From CAYMUR01 sp964393615 (lineage in GTDB: Bacteria; Planctomycetota; Planctomycetia; Pirellulales; Pirellulaceae): DNA of 64,000 bases. Below the pieces are notes generated by a model. That model was not told the origin of the DNA, did no database searches, and saw only the letters and a program-made list of their open reading frames with translations. Shown here one piece after another: positions 8,506 through 17,008 of the stretch; position 1 is the stretch's first letter; each line of letters starts with the position of its first letter. Location of the stretch: contig CAYMUR010000014.1 in NCBI GenBank assembly GCA_964393615.1, positions 1-64,000 on the forward strand. The letters are read 5' to 3'. Made by a program: the position numbers and the translations under genes.

Positions 8506-10764
8506 ATGTACAGAATGTTCCATCATTGGATGATGACGCGGGTCTGCTGGTTTCTGGCGTTACAATTGGTCCTTCCTTGTTGCGCTGCGCTGGCGCGACA
8601 AGAACCGGCCGTTATTGATTTAAAGGTGGGCTTTAATGGAGCCTACAAAGTTGGATTCTGGACTCCCGTCACAGTTCAAGTCGAGGGCATCGAGCCTGAA
8701 ATGGATGTGTCGGTTGAGATTACTGTTCCAGATGGCGACGGACTGCCTACACGGTATGTAATGACAGAGGATGGTTCCTGCGCCCATTCCGACAAGATGG
8801 CAGAATATCTGTTATGCGCTAAATTTGGACGCGTGCATGGAAACCTTACCGTGCGGGTCGTGGTTGATCAGCATGTCGCTGCATCCAGGACGTTTTTACC
8901 TGGTGAGTTTCCCGCTGCGTTGCCGGCGGATCAGCAATTAGTCGTCCAGCTTGGTGCCGAAGCCGGGGTCGAAGAGGCTAGCAAAATTCTTCAGCAGAAA
9001 AACGTGCACGTCTCTCAACTGGAACAGGGAGTGAGGTTGCCTGATCACTGGTGGTGCTACGAAGGAATCGACACGCTGGTTATTACAACCGGTTCAGAAA
9101 ACCTGGCGGATTGGGTTTCGATGGATCAGGTAAAAGCGATGTTGCATTGGATACGTATGGGAGGGCAGATTATTCTGAGTGTGGGACGTCAGGGCGAGCA
9201 ATTGTTGGGCGTTGACGGTTTACTAGCGGAATTTGTTCCCGGTGAGTTTGAAGAGGTTGTCGAGCAGTGTCAGACCGTTGGGTTGGAAAACTTTACCGAT
9301 GTTGCGCAACCGATTGGTGTTCATCGAGATATAGAGGGAAGGTGTGAGCTTGATCTAGCATTGATTGCCAGCCCGCTTGGCAAGGTAGAAGTGTTGGAGC
9401 GGAGAGCAGAGGGAACTTGTCCTGTGGTGATTCGCCATTGCATGGGATTTGGCCAGTTGGTTTTGGTCACTGTGGACCTGGATCTTCCACCGCTTGTAGA
9501 TTGGGCAGGCCGAAATCGATTTCTTGGCCGTTTGCTGGAATGGACTTTGGGAAAGGTGAATTTTCAGCAGCGGACGAGTGTGGTGGGAGCTCTGCGGCAT
9601 ACGGGGTATACAGATCTTGCAGGGCAGTTGCGCAGTGCGATGGATCATTTTTCTGCAATTACGTTTATTCCGTTTTGGTTCGTAGCAACATTGGTTGTTG
9701 TTTACGTATTGTTGATAGGGCCTGTGGACTATATTTTTTTAAAGCACGGTTTGAGGAGGATGGAGTGGACGTGGGTGACTTTTCCACTAATCATCACAGG
9801 GTTTTGTGTAGTGGCTTATGTCTTGGCCTATCGGTTAAAAGGGACCGAGATACAGATCAATCAGGTGGACATTGTCGACGTGGACGGACGTGATGGTTTT
9901 TTACGTGGTACAACCTGGAGTCATGCCATTAGTCCGGCGACGGAAACGTATGATTTGGCGTTCGAGTTGGCCATTCCAGGTGAAATGAACTCCACAGGTG
10001 ACTGCGAAGTGCTGCTGAGTTGGCAAGGTTTGCCAGGCGATGTTCTGGGTGGCATGAATAGTATGTCCACGGCTGAAACATTATCGGAGGGTTACACCAT
10101 TCACGGGCCGACCAGCCACACATCTTCTAAAAGCGAGATTGTTGGTCTTCCGATGCAGATCTGGTCGACGAAAGCATTACAGACTCGCTGGTGGATCGAT
10201 GCGGATTTAGGATATTTGGGCCAGATTCAGGCCACGCCAGACGGGCAAATTCGTGGACAGGTACACAATCCGCTGCAGGTGGACTTGGATGATTGCTGCC
10301 TTTATTATAAGCCATGGGCTTATCAGTTGGGAAAGATTTCTTCCCAGGGGACCATTTTGGTTGGTACTGGTACGGACCGTCGCAATCTTCATTGGCGATT
10401 GACCCGCCGCTCACTGTCCGAAGCGAGTGATATTATCACTCCATGGGATCAGTACAGTCGGGAGATTCCACGTATTATTGAAATGATGATGTTCCACTCG
10501 GCTGCGGGGGGTGAAAAATACACGGGGCTACTGAATCGTTACCAGGCCTTTGTCGATATGAGTAGCCACTTGAATGTTGGCGAAGCTGTGCTTATCGGTC
10601 GAACCAGTCAGGCGGCGACCAACCTCAGGTTGGATGGAGAGTCATTGGAAAAATGCTATGATCAACGCTGGGCATTTTATCGTTTTGTAATCCCGGTAGA
10701 GCCTGCTGTATCTGTGCGGGTGTCGAGGGATGTGAGCCGGTCGGAATTGTTGTCGAGGAATTAA
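8506..10764 (+). CDS. Large exported/membrane protein with GATase1-like domain, ABC-ATPase partner
   Basis: A 752-residue protein starting at ATG 8506, one base after the mazG stop. An N-terminal signal segment (VCWFLALQLVLPCCAALA) leads to a beta-rich extracytoplasmic region. A GATase1-like stretch follows (MLHWIRMGGQIILSVGRQG, near residue 210-225), ending with FGQLVLVTVDLD. Two membrane helices near residues 385-450 (FWFVATLVVVYVLLIGPVDY and WVTFPLIITGFCVVAYVLAY) flank a basic cytoplasmic loop, and another extracytoplasmic domain ends the protein. The ABC ATPase gene begins 5 bases later, so this protein may be the membrane part of that transporter or a sensor attached to it. It has no canonical multi-helix permease. 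I do not recognise a named family. Confidence 0.75.
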   Translation: MYRMFHHWMMTRVCWFLALQLVLPCCAALARQEPAVIDLKVGFNGAYKVGFWTPVTVQVEGIEPEMDVSVEITVPDGDGLPTRYVMTEDGSCAHSDKMAEYLLCAKFGRVHGNLTVRVVVDQHVAASRTFLPGEFPAALPADQQLVVQLGAEAGVEEASKILQQKNVHVSQLEQGVRLPDHWWCYEGIDTLVITTGSENLADWVSMDQVKAMLHWIRMGGQIILSVGRQGEQLLGVDGLLAEFVPGEFEEVVEQCQTVGLENFTDVAQPIGVHRDIEGRCELDLALIASPLGKVEVLERRAEGTCPVVIRHCMGFGQLVLVTVDLDLPPLVDWAGRNRFLGRLLEWTLGKVNFQQRTSVVGALRHTGYTDLAGQLRSAMDHFSAITFIPFWFVATLVVVYVLLIGPVDYIFLKHGLRRMEWTWVTFPLIITGFCVVAYVLAYRLKGTEIQINQVDIVDVDGRDGFLRGTTWSHAISPATETYDLAFELAIPGEMNSTGDCEVLLSWQGLPGDVLGGMNSMSTAETLSEGYTIHGPTSHTSSKSEIVGLPMQIWSTKALQTRWWIDADLGYLGQIQATPDGQIRGQVHNPLQVDLDDCCLYYKPWAYQLGKISSQGTILVGTGTDRRNLHWRLTRRSLSEASDIITPWDQYSREIPRIIEMMMFHSAAGGEKYTGLLNRYQAFVDMSSHLNVGEAVLIGRTSQAATNLRLDGESLEKCYDQRWAFYRFVIPVEPAVSVRVSRDVSRSELLSRN

Positions 10765-10769
10765 GATTT

Positions 10770-11714
10770 GTGATCAAGACACATGATTTAACAAAGAAAT
10801 ACGGTGACCTGTTTGCCATCCAATCAATAGAACTTGACCTCGTCGAAGGGGATGTGTTTGGATTTATTGGCCCCAATGGGGCTGGCAAAACGACGACCAT
10901 GCGCATTTTGGCAACTTTACTGAATCCATCTTGGGGGGAAGCCTACGTTTGTGATTATTCGATTTATAATGCTGCCAAAGAGATTCGACGATTAGTTGGC
11001 TATATGCCAGATTTTTTTGGCGTGTATGACGATATGCGTGTGATCGAGTATTTGGAGTTTTTTGCGTCTGCCTACCGCATCAAAGGTCCACAACGCCGTA
11101 AAGTATGTGACGAAATGCTTGAATTGGTAGATCTGGATTTTAAACGAGATGCTTTTGCCAATACATTATCACGAGGACAGACACAACGACTTGGTTTGGC
11201 GCGAGTTTTGATCCATAATCCGCGAGTCTTGTTGTTAGACGAGCCACTTAGCGGCCTTGATCCGCGCGCCCGTATCGAGATGCGCAACCTGCTTCGGCGG
11301 TTAGGAGAAATGGGAAAGGCTATCGTCGTATCGAGCCATATCCTGCCGGAACTGGCAGATGTTTGTAATAAAATCGGTATCATTGATCGAGGTGTAATGA
11401 ATGTCAATGCGGAGGTGTCGGAAGTCATGAAGCAAGTTCGTCGGCACACCATTTTGCGGGTACGTGTTACCGGCGACATGGACGACGCGGCTAGGTTGGT
11501 TCAGGACCATGAACTGGTGAATGGTGTGGAGCGAAAGAATGGGGAACTTGCCATCACGTTGCGTGAAAACGTGAACGATTACAGTGACTTGGCTTCATTA
11601 CTAATTCAAAATGGTCACAAGTTGAATTTGTTCCGCGAGGAAGATTTGAATCTAGAATCGGCATTCATGACGCTTACGAAAAATATGGGAAAATTGCCTG
11701 AAACTGCGGAATAA
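10770..11714 (+). CDS. ABC transporter ATP-binding protein
   Basis: A 314-residue ATPase. It has Walker A (GPNGAGKTT near residue 38), a Q-loop region after YMPDFFGVYDD, the ABC signature as LSRGQTQRLGLARVL, Walker B LLLDEPLSGLD, and the switch His in VSSHILPEL. A C-terminal extension of about 85 residues (after residue 230) resembles that of CcmA/NatA/GldA-type exporters. The start is GTG at 10770, five bases after the preceding membrane-protein gene, which indicates an operon with it and mazG. No separate permease gene follows, so the preceding protein is the only membrane partner in sight. The cargo is unknown. Confidence 0.92.
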   Translation: MIKTHDLTKKYGDLFAIQSIELDLVEGDVFGFIGPNGAGKTTTMRILATLLNPSWGEAYVCDYSIYNAAKEIRRLVGYMPDFFGVYDDMRVIEYLEFFASAYRIKGPQRRKVCDEMLELVDLDFKRDAFANTLSRGQTQRLGLARVLIHNPRVLLLDEPLSGLDPRARIEMRNLLRRLGEMGKAIVVSSHILPELADVCNKIGIIDRGVMNVNAEVSEVMKQVRRHTILRVRVTGDMDDAARLVQDHELVNGVERKNGELAITLRENVNDYSDLASLLIQNGHKLNLFREEDLNLESAFMTLTKNMGKLPETAE

Positions 11715-11840
11715 CCTACAATTGTAGAGATGTCGAAATTATTTTGCCGTCCCTGAGTCCTGTGTAGCTTCGGTCAATGATGCGGCAAAGATGGCTATTT
11801 GTTATACAATGTCACAACTCTTCCCTGGCAGGAGGTAGCA

Positions 11841-12518
11841 ATGTTAAATCGTATTATGTGGAGATCAGGTGGATGGTGGCTGGTCGGATTTCTGGTGATT
11901 AGTGGAGTATGTCTATCTAGCTGGCGGGAGGTGAGCGCTGTGGAGAATGAATCGAAACAGGCAGATGGTACAGGAAATATCAAGACGGCAACATTTGGTG
12001 GAGGATGTTTTTGGTGTGTCGAAGCAGTCTTCGAAGAGTTAGAAGGTGTCTCGTCTGTCGAGTCAGGTTACGCTGGTGGGACATTAGATGCACCAACTTA
12101 TGAGGAAGTGTGTACCGGTACCACAGGTCATGCCGAGGTGTGCCAGGTACATTACGATGCGTCTCGAATTGGTTTTACTGAATTGTTAGAAGTCTTTTTT
12201 AAGACACACGATCCAACGACACTGAATCAACAGGGGGCTGATCGAGGAACGCAATACCGGTCCGTGGTTTTTTATCACGATAAGCAGCAGAAAGACACGG
12301 CAGAAAAATATATTGCTCTACTTGATAAAAAAGGGGTCTGGAGCACGCCGATAGTGACGGAGTTGACGCCATTACCAAAGTACTTCGCTGCAGAGGAATA
12401 CCATCAGAATTATTTTAAACGTAACCCATTCCAGGGATATTGCCGTGTCGTCATCAATCCGAAAGTCAAGAAGTTCCGCGCGTCCTTTCGTGATAAGCTT
12501 AAATCTGCCAACAACTAG
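11841..12518 (+). CDS. msrA: Exported peptide methionine sulfoxide reductase MsrA
   Basis: Reduces methionine-S-sulfoxide in oxidised proteins. The active-site motif is TFGGGCFWCVEAVF with the nucleophilic Cys near residue 55. YAGGTLDAPTYEEVCTGTTGHAE and the late DRGTQYRSVVFYH and YHQNYFKRNP are standard MsrA blocks. The usual GCFWG reads GCFWC here. Residues 1-33 form a signal peptide (WWLVGFLVISGVCLSSW), so the enzyme acts outside the cytoplasm. ATG 11841 has a strong AGGAGGT site. The next gene, another protein-repair enzyme with a signal segment, follows after 75 bases. Confidence 0.94.
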   Translation: MLNRIMWRSGGWWLVGFLVISGVCLSSWREVSAVENESKQADGTGNIKTATFGGGCFWCVEAVFEELEGVSSVESGYAGGTLDAPTYEEVCTGTTGHAEVCQVHYDASRIGFTELLEVFFKTHDPTTLNQQGADRGTQYRSVVFYHDKQQKDTAEKYIALLDKKGVWSTPIVTELTPLPKYFAAEEYHQNYFKRNPFQGYCRVVINPKVKKFRASFRDKLKSANN

Positions 12519-12593
12519 CAGACTCGGCGGCAAACCGAAATAAAACGGCATCACCTGTTAAACATTGGACCTGTGTTGCGGAATGGGGGTTGG

Positions 12594-13829
12594 ATGAGAG
12601 TTTTCTGCGCTATCATCCGTGTGATTGCTTTATCTTATGTCGTGACTCGACTTGTCCTGTTAGATGCGTTTGCAATAGAGCCCGTGACGGTCGGTTGGCG
12701 CGCTGCGCGCGAACGGATGGTGCAAAGTGCAATCATTGGTGCCGGAATCAAGGACCCACGTGTCATCCAGGCCATGGGGGATACTCTGCGTCACGAATTT
12801 ATGGCCCTTCGTTATAGAGCGAATGCCTATTATGACATGGCACTGCCAATTGGCGCAGGGCAAACCATTTCTTCACCGTTTATTGTTGCTTACATGACGG
12901 AGTCGCTTGATCCTCAATTGCAAGATCGGGTTTTGGAAGTGGGCACCGGCAGTGGTTATCAAGCAGCAGTGCTCAGTCCATTAGTGAACGAAATTTACTC
13001 GATTGAAATTGTCGAGTCCTTAGGAATGCGAGCCAAGCGGACGTTACGACGATTAGGCTATGAAAATATTCAGGTTAAAATTGGAGACGGTTTTTCCGGT
13101 TGGCCGGAACACGCACCGTTTGACAAAATTATAGTGACCTGTTCGCCTGAGCAAGTTCCGCAGCCATTGGTTGACCAATTAAAGCAGGGAGGCAGCTTGA
13201 TCATTCCAGTTGGTCAGCGATATCAGCAGACACTTTATCTATTTACGAAAAAAGATGGAAAGCTTGTATCACGTGAGCTACGGCCTACATTATTTGTACC
13301 AATGACAGGTGTTGCAGAAGATTCCCGCGAGCACTTGGTTGAATTGCCATTTTCGTCAGTAGTCAATGGTGACTTCGAGGCATCTGTAGAAAAACAAGTA
13401 CTTCCCGGTTGGTATTACCAGCGTCAGTGGGAAATTGTTAGCGAAGAAAATGCGCCACAAGGAAACCATTACATTACATTTTGTAATGTCACAGCGGGTC
13501 GTCCCAGTCGAGCCTTGCAGGGATTTGCGGTTGATGGACGCAAGATTCAATCAATCCAACTATCGGCTTGGGTGCGCTATCAAGATGTACGTTCAGGTGG
13601 GAATCGTGAGCAGTTACCGATGATTGCGATTTCTCTCTATGACGTTGAGCGTCGTGATTTAGGCCACCGGTGGCTGGGTCCGTGGGAGGGAACCGCAGAC
13701 TGGCATTCTGTTACCAAAAAAATCAGGATTCCAGTGCAGGCACGTGAGGGCATTTTAAGAGTGGGGCTTTTTGGGGCTACGGGCAAAATCTCTTTGGATG
13801 CCCTCCAAATGAAAAGCTTTTCTCGCTGA
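12594..13829 (+). CDS. pcm: Exported protein-L-isoaspartate O-methyltransferase with C-terminal accessory domain
   Basis: The family transfers a methyl group from SAM to isoaspartyl residues in aged proteins. Residues 1-28 form a hydrophobic signal segment (VFCAIIRVIALSYVVTRLVL). The PIMT domain runs to about residue 230: RMVQSAIIGAGIKDPRVIQAM, AYYDMALPIGAGQTIS, the SAM motif VLEVGTGSGYQAAVL, and FDKIIVTCSPEQVPQPLVDQL. The last 170 residues form a beta-rich domain (GDFEASVEKQVLPGWYYQRQ) that looks like a jelly-roll or carbohydrate-binding module, absent from normal Pcm (about 210 residues). The ATG at 12594 follows GGGGG; TTG 12573 is possible. Export of a SAM-dependent enzyme is unusual because SAM is cytoplasmic; a membrane-anchored cytoplasmic form is an alternative. 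Confidence 0.87.
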   Translation: MRVFCAIIRVIALSYVVTRLVLLDAFAIEPVTVGWRAARERMVQSAIIGAGIKDPRVIQAMGDTLRHEFMALRYRANAYYDMALPIGAGQTISSPFIVAYMTESLDPQLQDRVLEVGTGSGYQAAVLSPLVNEIYSIEIVESLGMRAKRTLRRLGYENIQVKIGDGFSGWPEHAPFDKIIVTCSPEQVPQPLVDQLKQGGSLIIPVGQRYQQTLYLFTKKDGKLVSRELRPTLFVPMTGVAEDSREHLVELPFSSVVNGDFEASVEKQVLPGWYYQRQWEIVSEENAPQGNHYITFCNVTAGRPSRALQGFAVDGRKIQSIQLSAWVRYQDVRSGGNREQLPMIAISLYDVERRDLGHRWLGPWEGTADWHSVTKKIRIPVQAREGILRVGLFGATGKISLDALQMKSFSR

Positions 13830-14151
13830 GAGTTTGCAAATCCGGTGCAATGCAGTCGATTTGATTTTTTTTTCTGCGGAGGGGTTTTTTTAGGACAGCT
13901 CCATAAATCTTTACAGGACTTGACTTAAGGCATTCTAGCTTTCTTATTTTCTTGATTTTCTCGTCACCGCAGGAAGCCTTTCCCCTGTAAATCCATCTCC
14001 AAGCATCAAAGCACTTAAGCTGTGTAACAGGAAAATACCTACTAGACTGCTTGATTTGAAATTGTGAGATGCTAGCTTAACTTGTCACAGGGATTGGCGG
14101 TTTATTTGGTTGTACGCTTACATTTCATTAATTCAGGAAGGAGATTCAGTC
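13830..14151 (+). other. Intergenic region with T-tracts
   Basis: A stretch of 322 bases without a supportable gene. It starts with a small hairpin and T9/T7 runs (a candidate terminator) and should end with the promoter of the TIGR03000 gene; a strong AGGAAGGAG ribosome-binding site lies at 14135-14143. Confidence 0.6.
13834..13873 (+). terminator. Weak candidate terminator after the isoaspartyl methyltransferase
   Basis: TTGCA (13834-13838) pairs with TGCAA (13846-13850), followed 14 bases later by a run of nine T (13865-13873). The distance between stem and T-run is larger than usual. Confidence 0.25.
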
Positions 14152-15042
14152 GTGAAGTACCAACGATTTCTCCGTGGACTAACGGCAGCGATCTTCGGCT
14201 GTATTCTGATTTTCGGTTCCACTTCGGAAGCAGATGCTTTTTTTGGTCGTTTCTGGCGAAATAGTTTTGGTAGTTCTGGAGGGCATGGGAGTGGGGGTAG
14301 TCACGGAGGGTACTCACAGCGTTCCTATGGGTCTCACGGTTCTTCTGGGTCTCATGGATCTTCTGGGTCTCATGGATCCTACGGTTCCCATGGATCTTAC
14401 AATGCACCGGGTGGGTACTCCTATCATTGGGGTTCAGGATATGTAGCGTCGACGGAACTAACAGAAGATGAAGGAGAAGCGATTGGGTCGAGGGTCGGCC
14501 AGGCAAAACTGCACGTATCGGTACCTGACGGTGCCCAAGTGATGCTAAACGGCAGGCCTACGGCGAGTACTGGTACGGATCGACTATACATACCGCATGG
14601 GTTGATACCAGGAGAACAATACCGTTATGAGATTCGTGTTCAAGGGACACGAGACGGTGAAGAGCTGGATCAAACGAAAGTTGTTATGGTACGTGCTGGA
14701 GAGCAGAGCCGACTGACATTTGCTTTTGATGATACGGACGAAATTAGCGCAACAAGAGAACCGGTTCAGACACGGCTAACGGTTAAATTACCTGCCGACG
14801 CAAAACTAAAGCTGGTCGGTACGGAAACTTTGTTGTCAGGTCCGGTGCGAACTTTTTCGACGACGAATCTTGAAGCAGGCGAAGCATGGAAAGATTATCA
14901 TGTCGAAGTCACTTTGGAACATGATGGCCGTCTATTAACTCGCAAGAAAACAATAACTCTACACGGTGGCGAATCGGTTACATTATCATTCGATTTAGAT
15001 GCCCCTGAATTTTCGGAAGGACGCGATTTGGTATCGCGTTAA
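14152..15042 (+). CDS. Exported protein with GSHGS repeats and two TIGR03000-like domains
   Basis: A 296-residue exported protein starting at GTG 14152, 8 bases after AGGAAGGAG. Residues 1-38 form a signal peptide (AIFGCILIFGSTSEADAFFG). Residues about 40-90 are low complexity Gly/Ser/His/Tyr, including four tandem YGSHGS/SGSHGS hexapeptides. Two domains of about 75 residues follow. The first runs KLHVSVPDGAQVMLNGRPTA to QSRLTFAFD, the second TRLTVKLPADAKLKLVG to ESVTLSFD. Their pattern (VxxPxxAxxxxNG, then a Y-x-x-x-V strand and a final hydrophobic strand) matches TIGR03000, a domain known only in Planctomycetes. The function is unknown. A surface or envelope role is plausible from the repeats and the signal peptide. 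Confidence 0.85.
   Translation: MKYQRFLRGLTAAIFGCILIFGSTSEADAFFGRFWRNSFGSSGGHGSGGSHGGYSQRSYGSHGSSGSHGSSGSHGSYGSHGSYNAPGGYSYHWGSGYVASTELTEDEGEAIGSRVGQAKLHVSVPDGAQVMLNGRPTASTGTDRLYIPHGLIPGEQYRYEIRVQGTRDGEELDQTKVVMVRAGEQSRLTFAFDDTDEISATREPVQTRLTVKLPADAKLKLVGTETLLSGPVRTFSTTNLEAGEAWKDYHVEVTLEHDGRLLTRKKTITLHGGESVTLSFDLDAPEFSEGRDLVSR
14326..14397 (+). repeat. Four 18-bp coding repeats (GSHGS units)
   Basis: Four in-frame 18-bp units encode (Y/S)GSHGS; units two and three are near identical at DNA level (tctgggtctcatggatct). Such arrays can change length by slippage. Confidence 0.85.
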
Positions 15043-15249
15043 TTGCGACACAGTGGAGGTACATTCAATGCCTTTGTACTGAATTTCAGTGCAAAGGCGT
15101 TTAGAGTGTGCCAAGCATTTGTGTGGCCCCCCGTGGATGACCAATCTTTCGGAATTCCATGATTCAGCTTTTGTAGATCATACTGTTTCTCTGGTAAAGC
15201 CAGGCAAATTTGTAGTACGATCTTTGTCTCTCTAGGGTAACATGGAATA

Positions 15250-15987
15250 ATGGAGGAAATGAGCGAACGTACTTGCCGAACCAATGCACCCCAGGTAGCC
15301 AATACGGTCCAGCATCTCTGGTCTGTCAGTTGCCGTTCTGTTGTCAGTGTACTGCTGTTGTTGCATTTGTCGGCCGTCGTGATTGCACCATGTACGAAGC
15401 CTCCGCCGAGAAGTGAATTAGNNNNNNNNNNGGCTTATCGCCTGTCGCGTTGGGTGGAACCTTATCTTTCAGCCATGTATCTGTTTCACGGGTACCGCTT
15501 TTTCTGCCCGAACCCGGGACCTGGACACTTGGTGCGTTGCGAAGTTTATACCAAAGATGGAAGTCAGCTGATTCATGAGGGAACGTTTCCGGATCGTGAT
15601 GTGCAATGGCCGAGGTTACATTATCACCGCTACTTCATGATAGCGGAAAGACTTTGGGCGGAAGCTACTCCTTTACCGCCGCCACCTAGAGGGTTTGAGA
15701 GTCGGCAACAACAAGAAAGCTACGAACGGTATTTGGTTGTAGAACGCCAGGAATTGGAGACGTTTGCCTCGGCCATCGCCCGCTATCAACAGCGTTTACA
15801 CAAAGGAGGCCTGGTGCGCATTTATGTCCAAGAGCATGTCATTCCGCCACCTCAGGTGGTTGCAGACGGTCTTCGCCTGGATGCGCGCGAACTATACCAG
15901 GAGCGTTTTCTAGGTGAAATTTCTAATGCAGGTCAATGGACGAGTGCGGAGAAACACGATGAATCGAGTCATTTCCGCCTGCCTTGA
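15250..15987 (+). CDS. Conserved planctomycete membrane-anchored partner of the HTTM protein
   Basis: About 245 residues. One transmembrane helix (VVSVLLLLHLSAVVIAP, residues 31-47) is followed by an extracytoplasmic domain with YLSAMYLFHGYRFFCPNPGPGH, RCEVYTKDG and WPRLHYHRYFMIAERL. I know this arrangement from planctomycete genes next to HTTM-domain proteins, but no function is assigned. A 10-N gap at 15422-15431 falls after residue 57 with the frame kept. The start may be ATG 15250 or ATG 15259; neither has a well-spaced site. The next gene starts 29 bases before this one stops, so the pair is probably co-translated. Confidence 0.75.
   Translation: MEEMSERTCRTNAPQVANTVQHLWSVSCRSVVSVLLLLHLSAVVIAPCTKPPPRSELXXXXAYRLSRWVEPYLSAMYLFHGYRFFCPNPGPGHLVRCEVYTKDGSQLIHEGTFPDRDVQWPRLHYHRYFMIAERLWAEATPLPPPPRGFESRQQQESYERYLVVERQELETFASAIARYQQRLHKGGLVRIYVQEHVIPPPQVVADGLRLDARELYQERFLGEISNAGQWTSAEKHDESSHFRLP
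15422..15431. other. Scaffold gap (10 N)
   Basis: Placeholder Ns inside the HTTM-partner gene, just after its membrane helix. The true gap length is unknown. Confidence 0.95.
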
Positions 15988-16909
15988 TCACGTGCGGGTT
16001 GGTGTCCACGGTTGGAATCGATTCTGGTTTCAACCTCGTGACACAGCCACACTTGGTCTACTCAGATTGTTGACGGGTTCCATGCTGTTTTATACGCATT
16101 TGGTGTGGTCATTATCGCTACCGGACTTCATGGGACCGCAAGGTATTGTTACGCCTGAAGTTCTTGAATTGGCAAGGGATAGTCATTTTGCATGGAGTAT
16201 TCTGAACGGAATCGAATCATTGTCTATTCTGTGGATGATCCATGTCGTGGCTTTGGTCGTGTTATTTTTGTTCGCGATCGGATGGTGGACACGTGTCACA
16301 TCCATCCTGGCTTTTCTAGTGACGGTATCTTACGTTAACCGCGTGCCGATAGCCTTATTTGGATTGGACCAGATTAATGGAATGTTAGCTTTATATTTGA
16401 TGATTGCTCCCAGTGGTGCATCATTCTCTGTCGACCGGCTGATTGCCCAGGGCAGAGGCGGGAAGACAAGGTTTGGGGATTCGGTGATGGCTACCATTGC
16501 CACTCGGTTGATACAGTTACACATGTGCGTCATCTATCTTTTTGCTGGTTGTGGCAAGCTTTTAGGTGAATCTTGGTGGAATGGTACCGCAATCTGGGTG
16601 GCCTTGGGCAATCTGGAATACCAGACGCTTGATATGACCTGGCTGGCCACCTGGCCATTGATGATCAATTTTTTGACACATCTGACTGTTGTTTGGGAAG
16701 TCTCTTATATAGCATTCATTTGGCCACGCTGGACACGGCCGTTGGTGCTTGCATTGGCTGTGCCGCTTCATTTGGGAATTGCGTTCGCTATGGGAATGAT
16801 TACGTTCGGCCTCGTGATGTTAATTGCCAACTTGGCGTTTATTTCTCCGCAGTGTGTACGCCGGATCTGCGGTGATCTTAGAATCCGACGCATTGTACCG
16901 TGGTTTTGA
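15959..16909 (+). CDS. HTTM domain membrane protein (vitamin K-dependent gamma-carboxylase-like)
   Basis: A 316-residue polytopic protein of the HTTM family (horizontally transferred transmembrane domain), the membrane part of vitamin K-dependent gamma-carboxylase. The start RDTATLGLLRLLTGSMLFYTHLV and the later HMCVIYLFAGCGKLLGESWWNGTAIW (near residue 185) are typical of the family. About seven helices are seen. Bacterial members' substrates are not known; the beta-sheet domain of the animal enzyme is absent here, and the overlapping upstream protein may take its place. ATG 15959 follows CGGAGAAA and lies inside the 3' end of the upstream gene, suggesting translational coupling. Confidence 0.85.
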   Translation: MNRVISACLDHVRVGVHGWNRFWFQPRDTATLGLLRLLTGSMLFYTHLVWSLSLPDFMGPQGIVTPEVLELARDSHFAWSILNGIESLSILWMIHVVALVVLFLFAIGWWTRVTSILAFLVTVSYVNRVPIALFGLDQINGMLALYLMIAPSGASFSVDRLIAQGRGGKTRFGDSVMATIATRLIQLHMCVIYLFAGCGKLLGESWWNGTAIWVALGNLEYQTLDMTWLATWPLMINFLTHLTVVWEVSYIAFIWPRWTRPLVLALAVPLHLGIAFAMGMITFGLVMLIANLAFISPQCVRRICGDLRIRRIVPWF

Positions 16910-17008
16910 ATCTTGCCATCCGTTAAACTAGGTGGCTGCTGCCAGCGTTGTTTTGCGGCAGGAAACGCCAAGATTTAAACCGCCAAATAAGACTGAGGAA
17001 CAGGAGCC

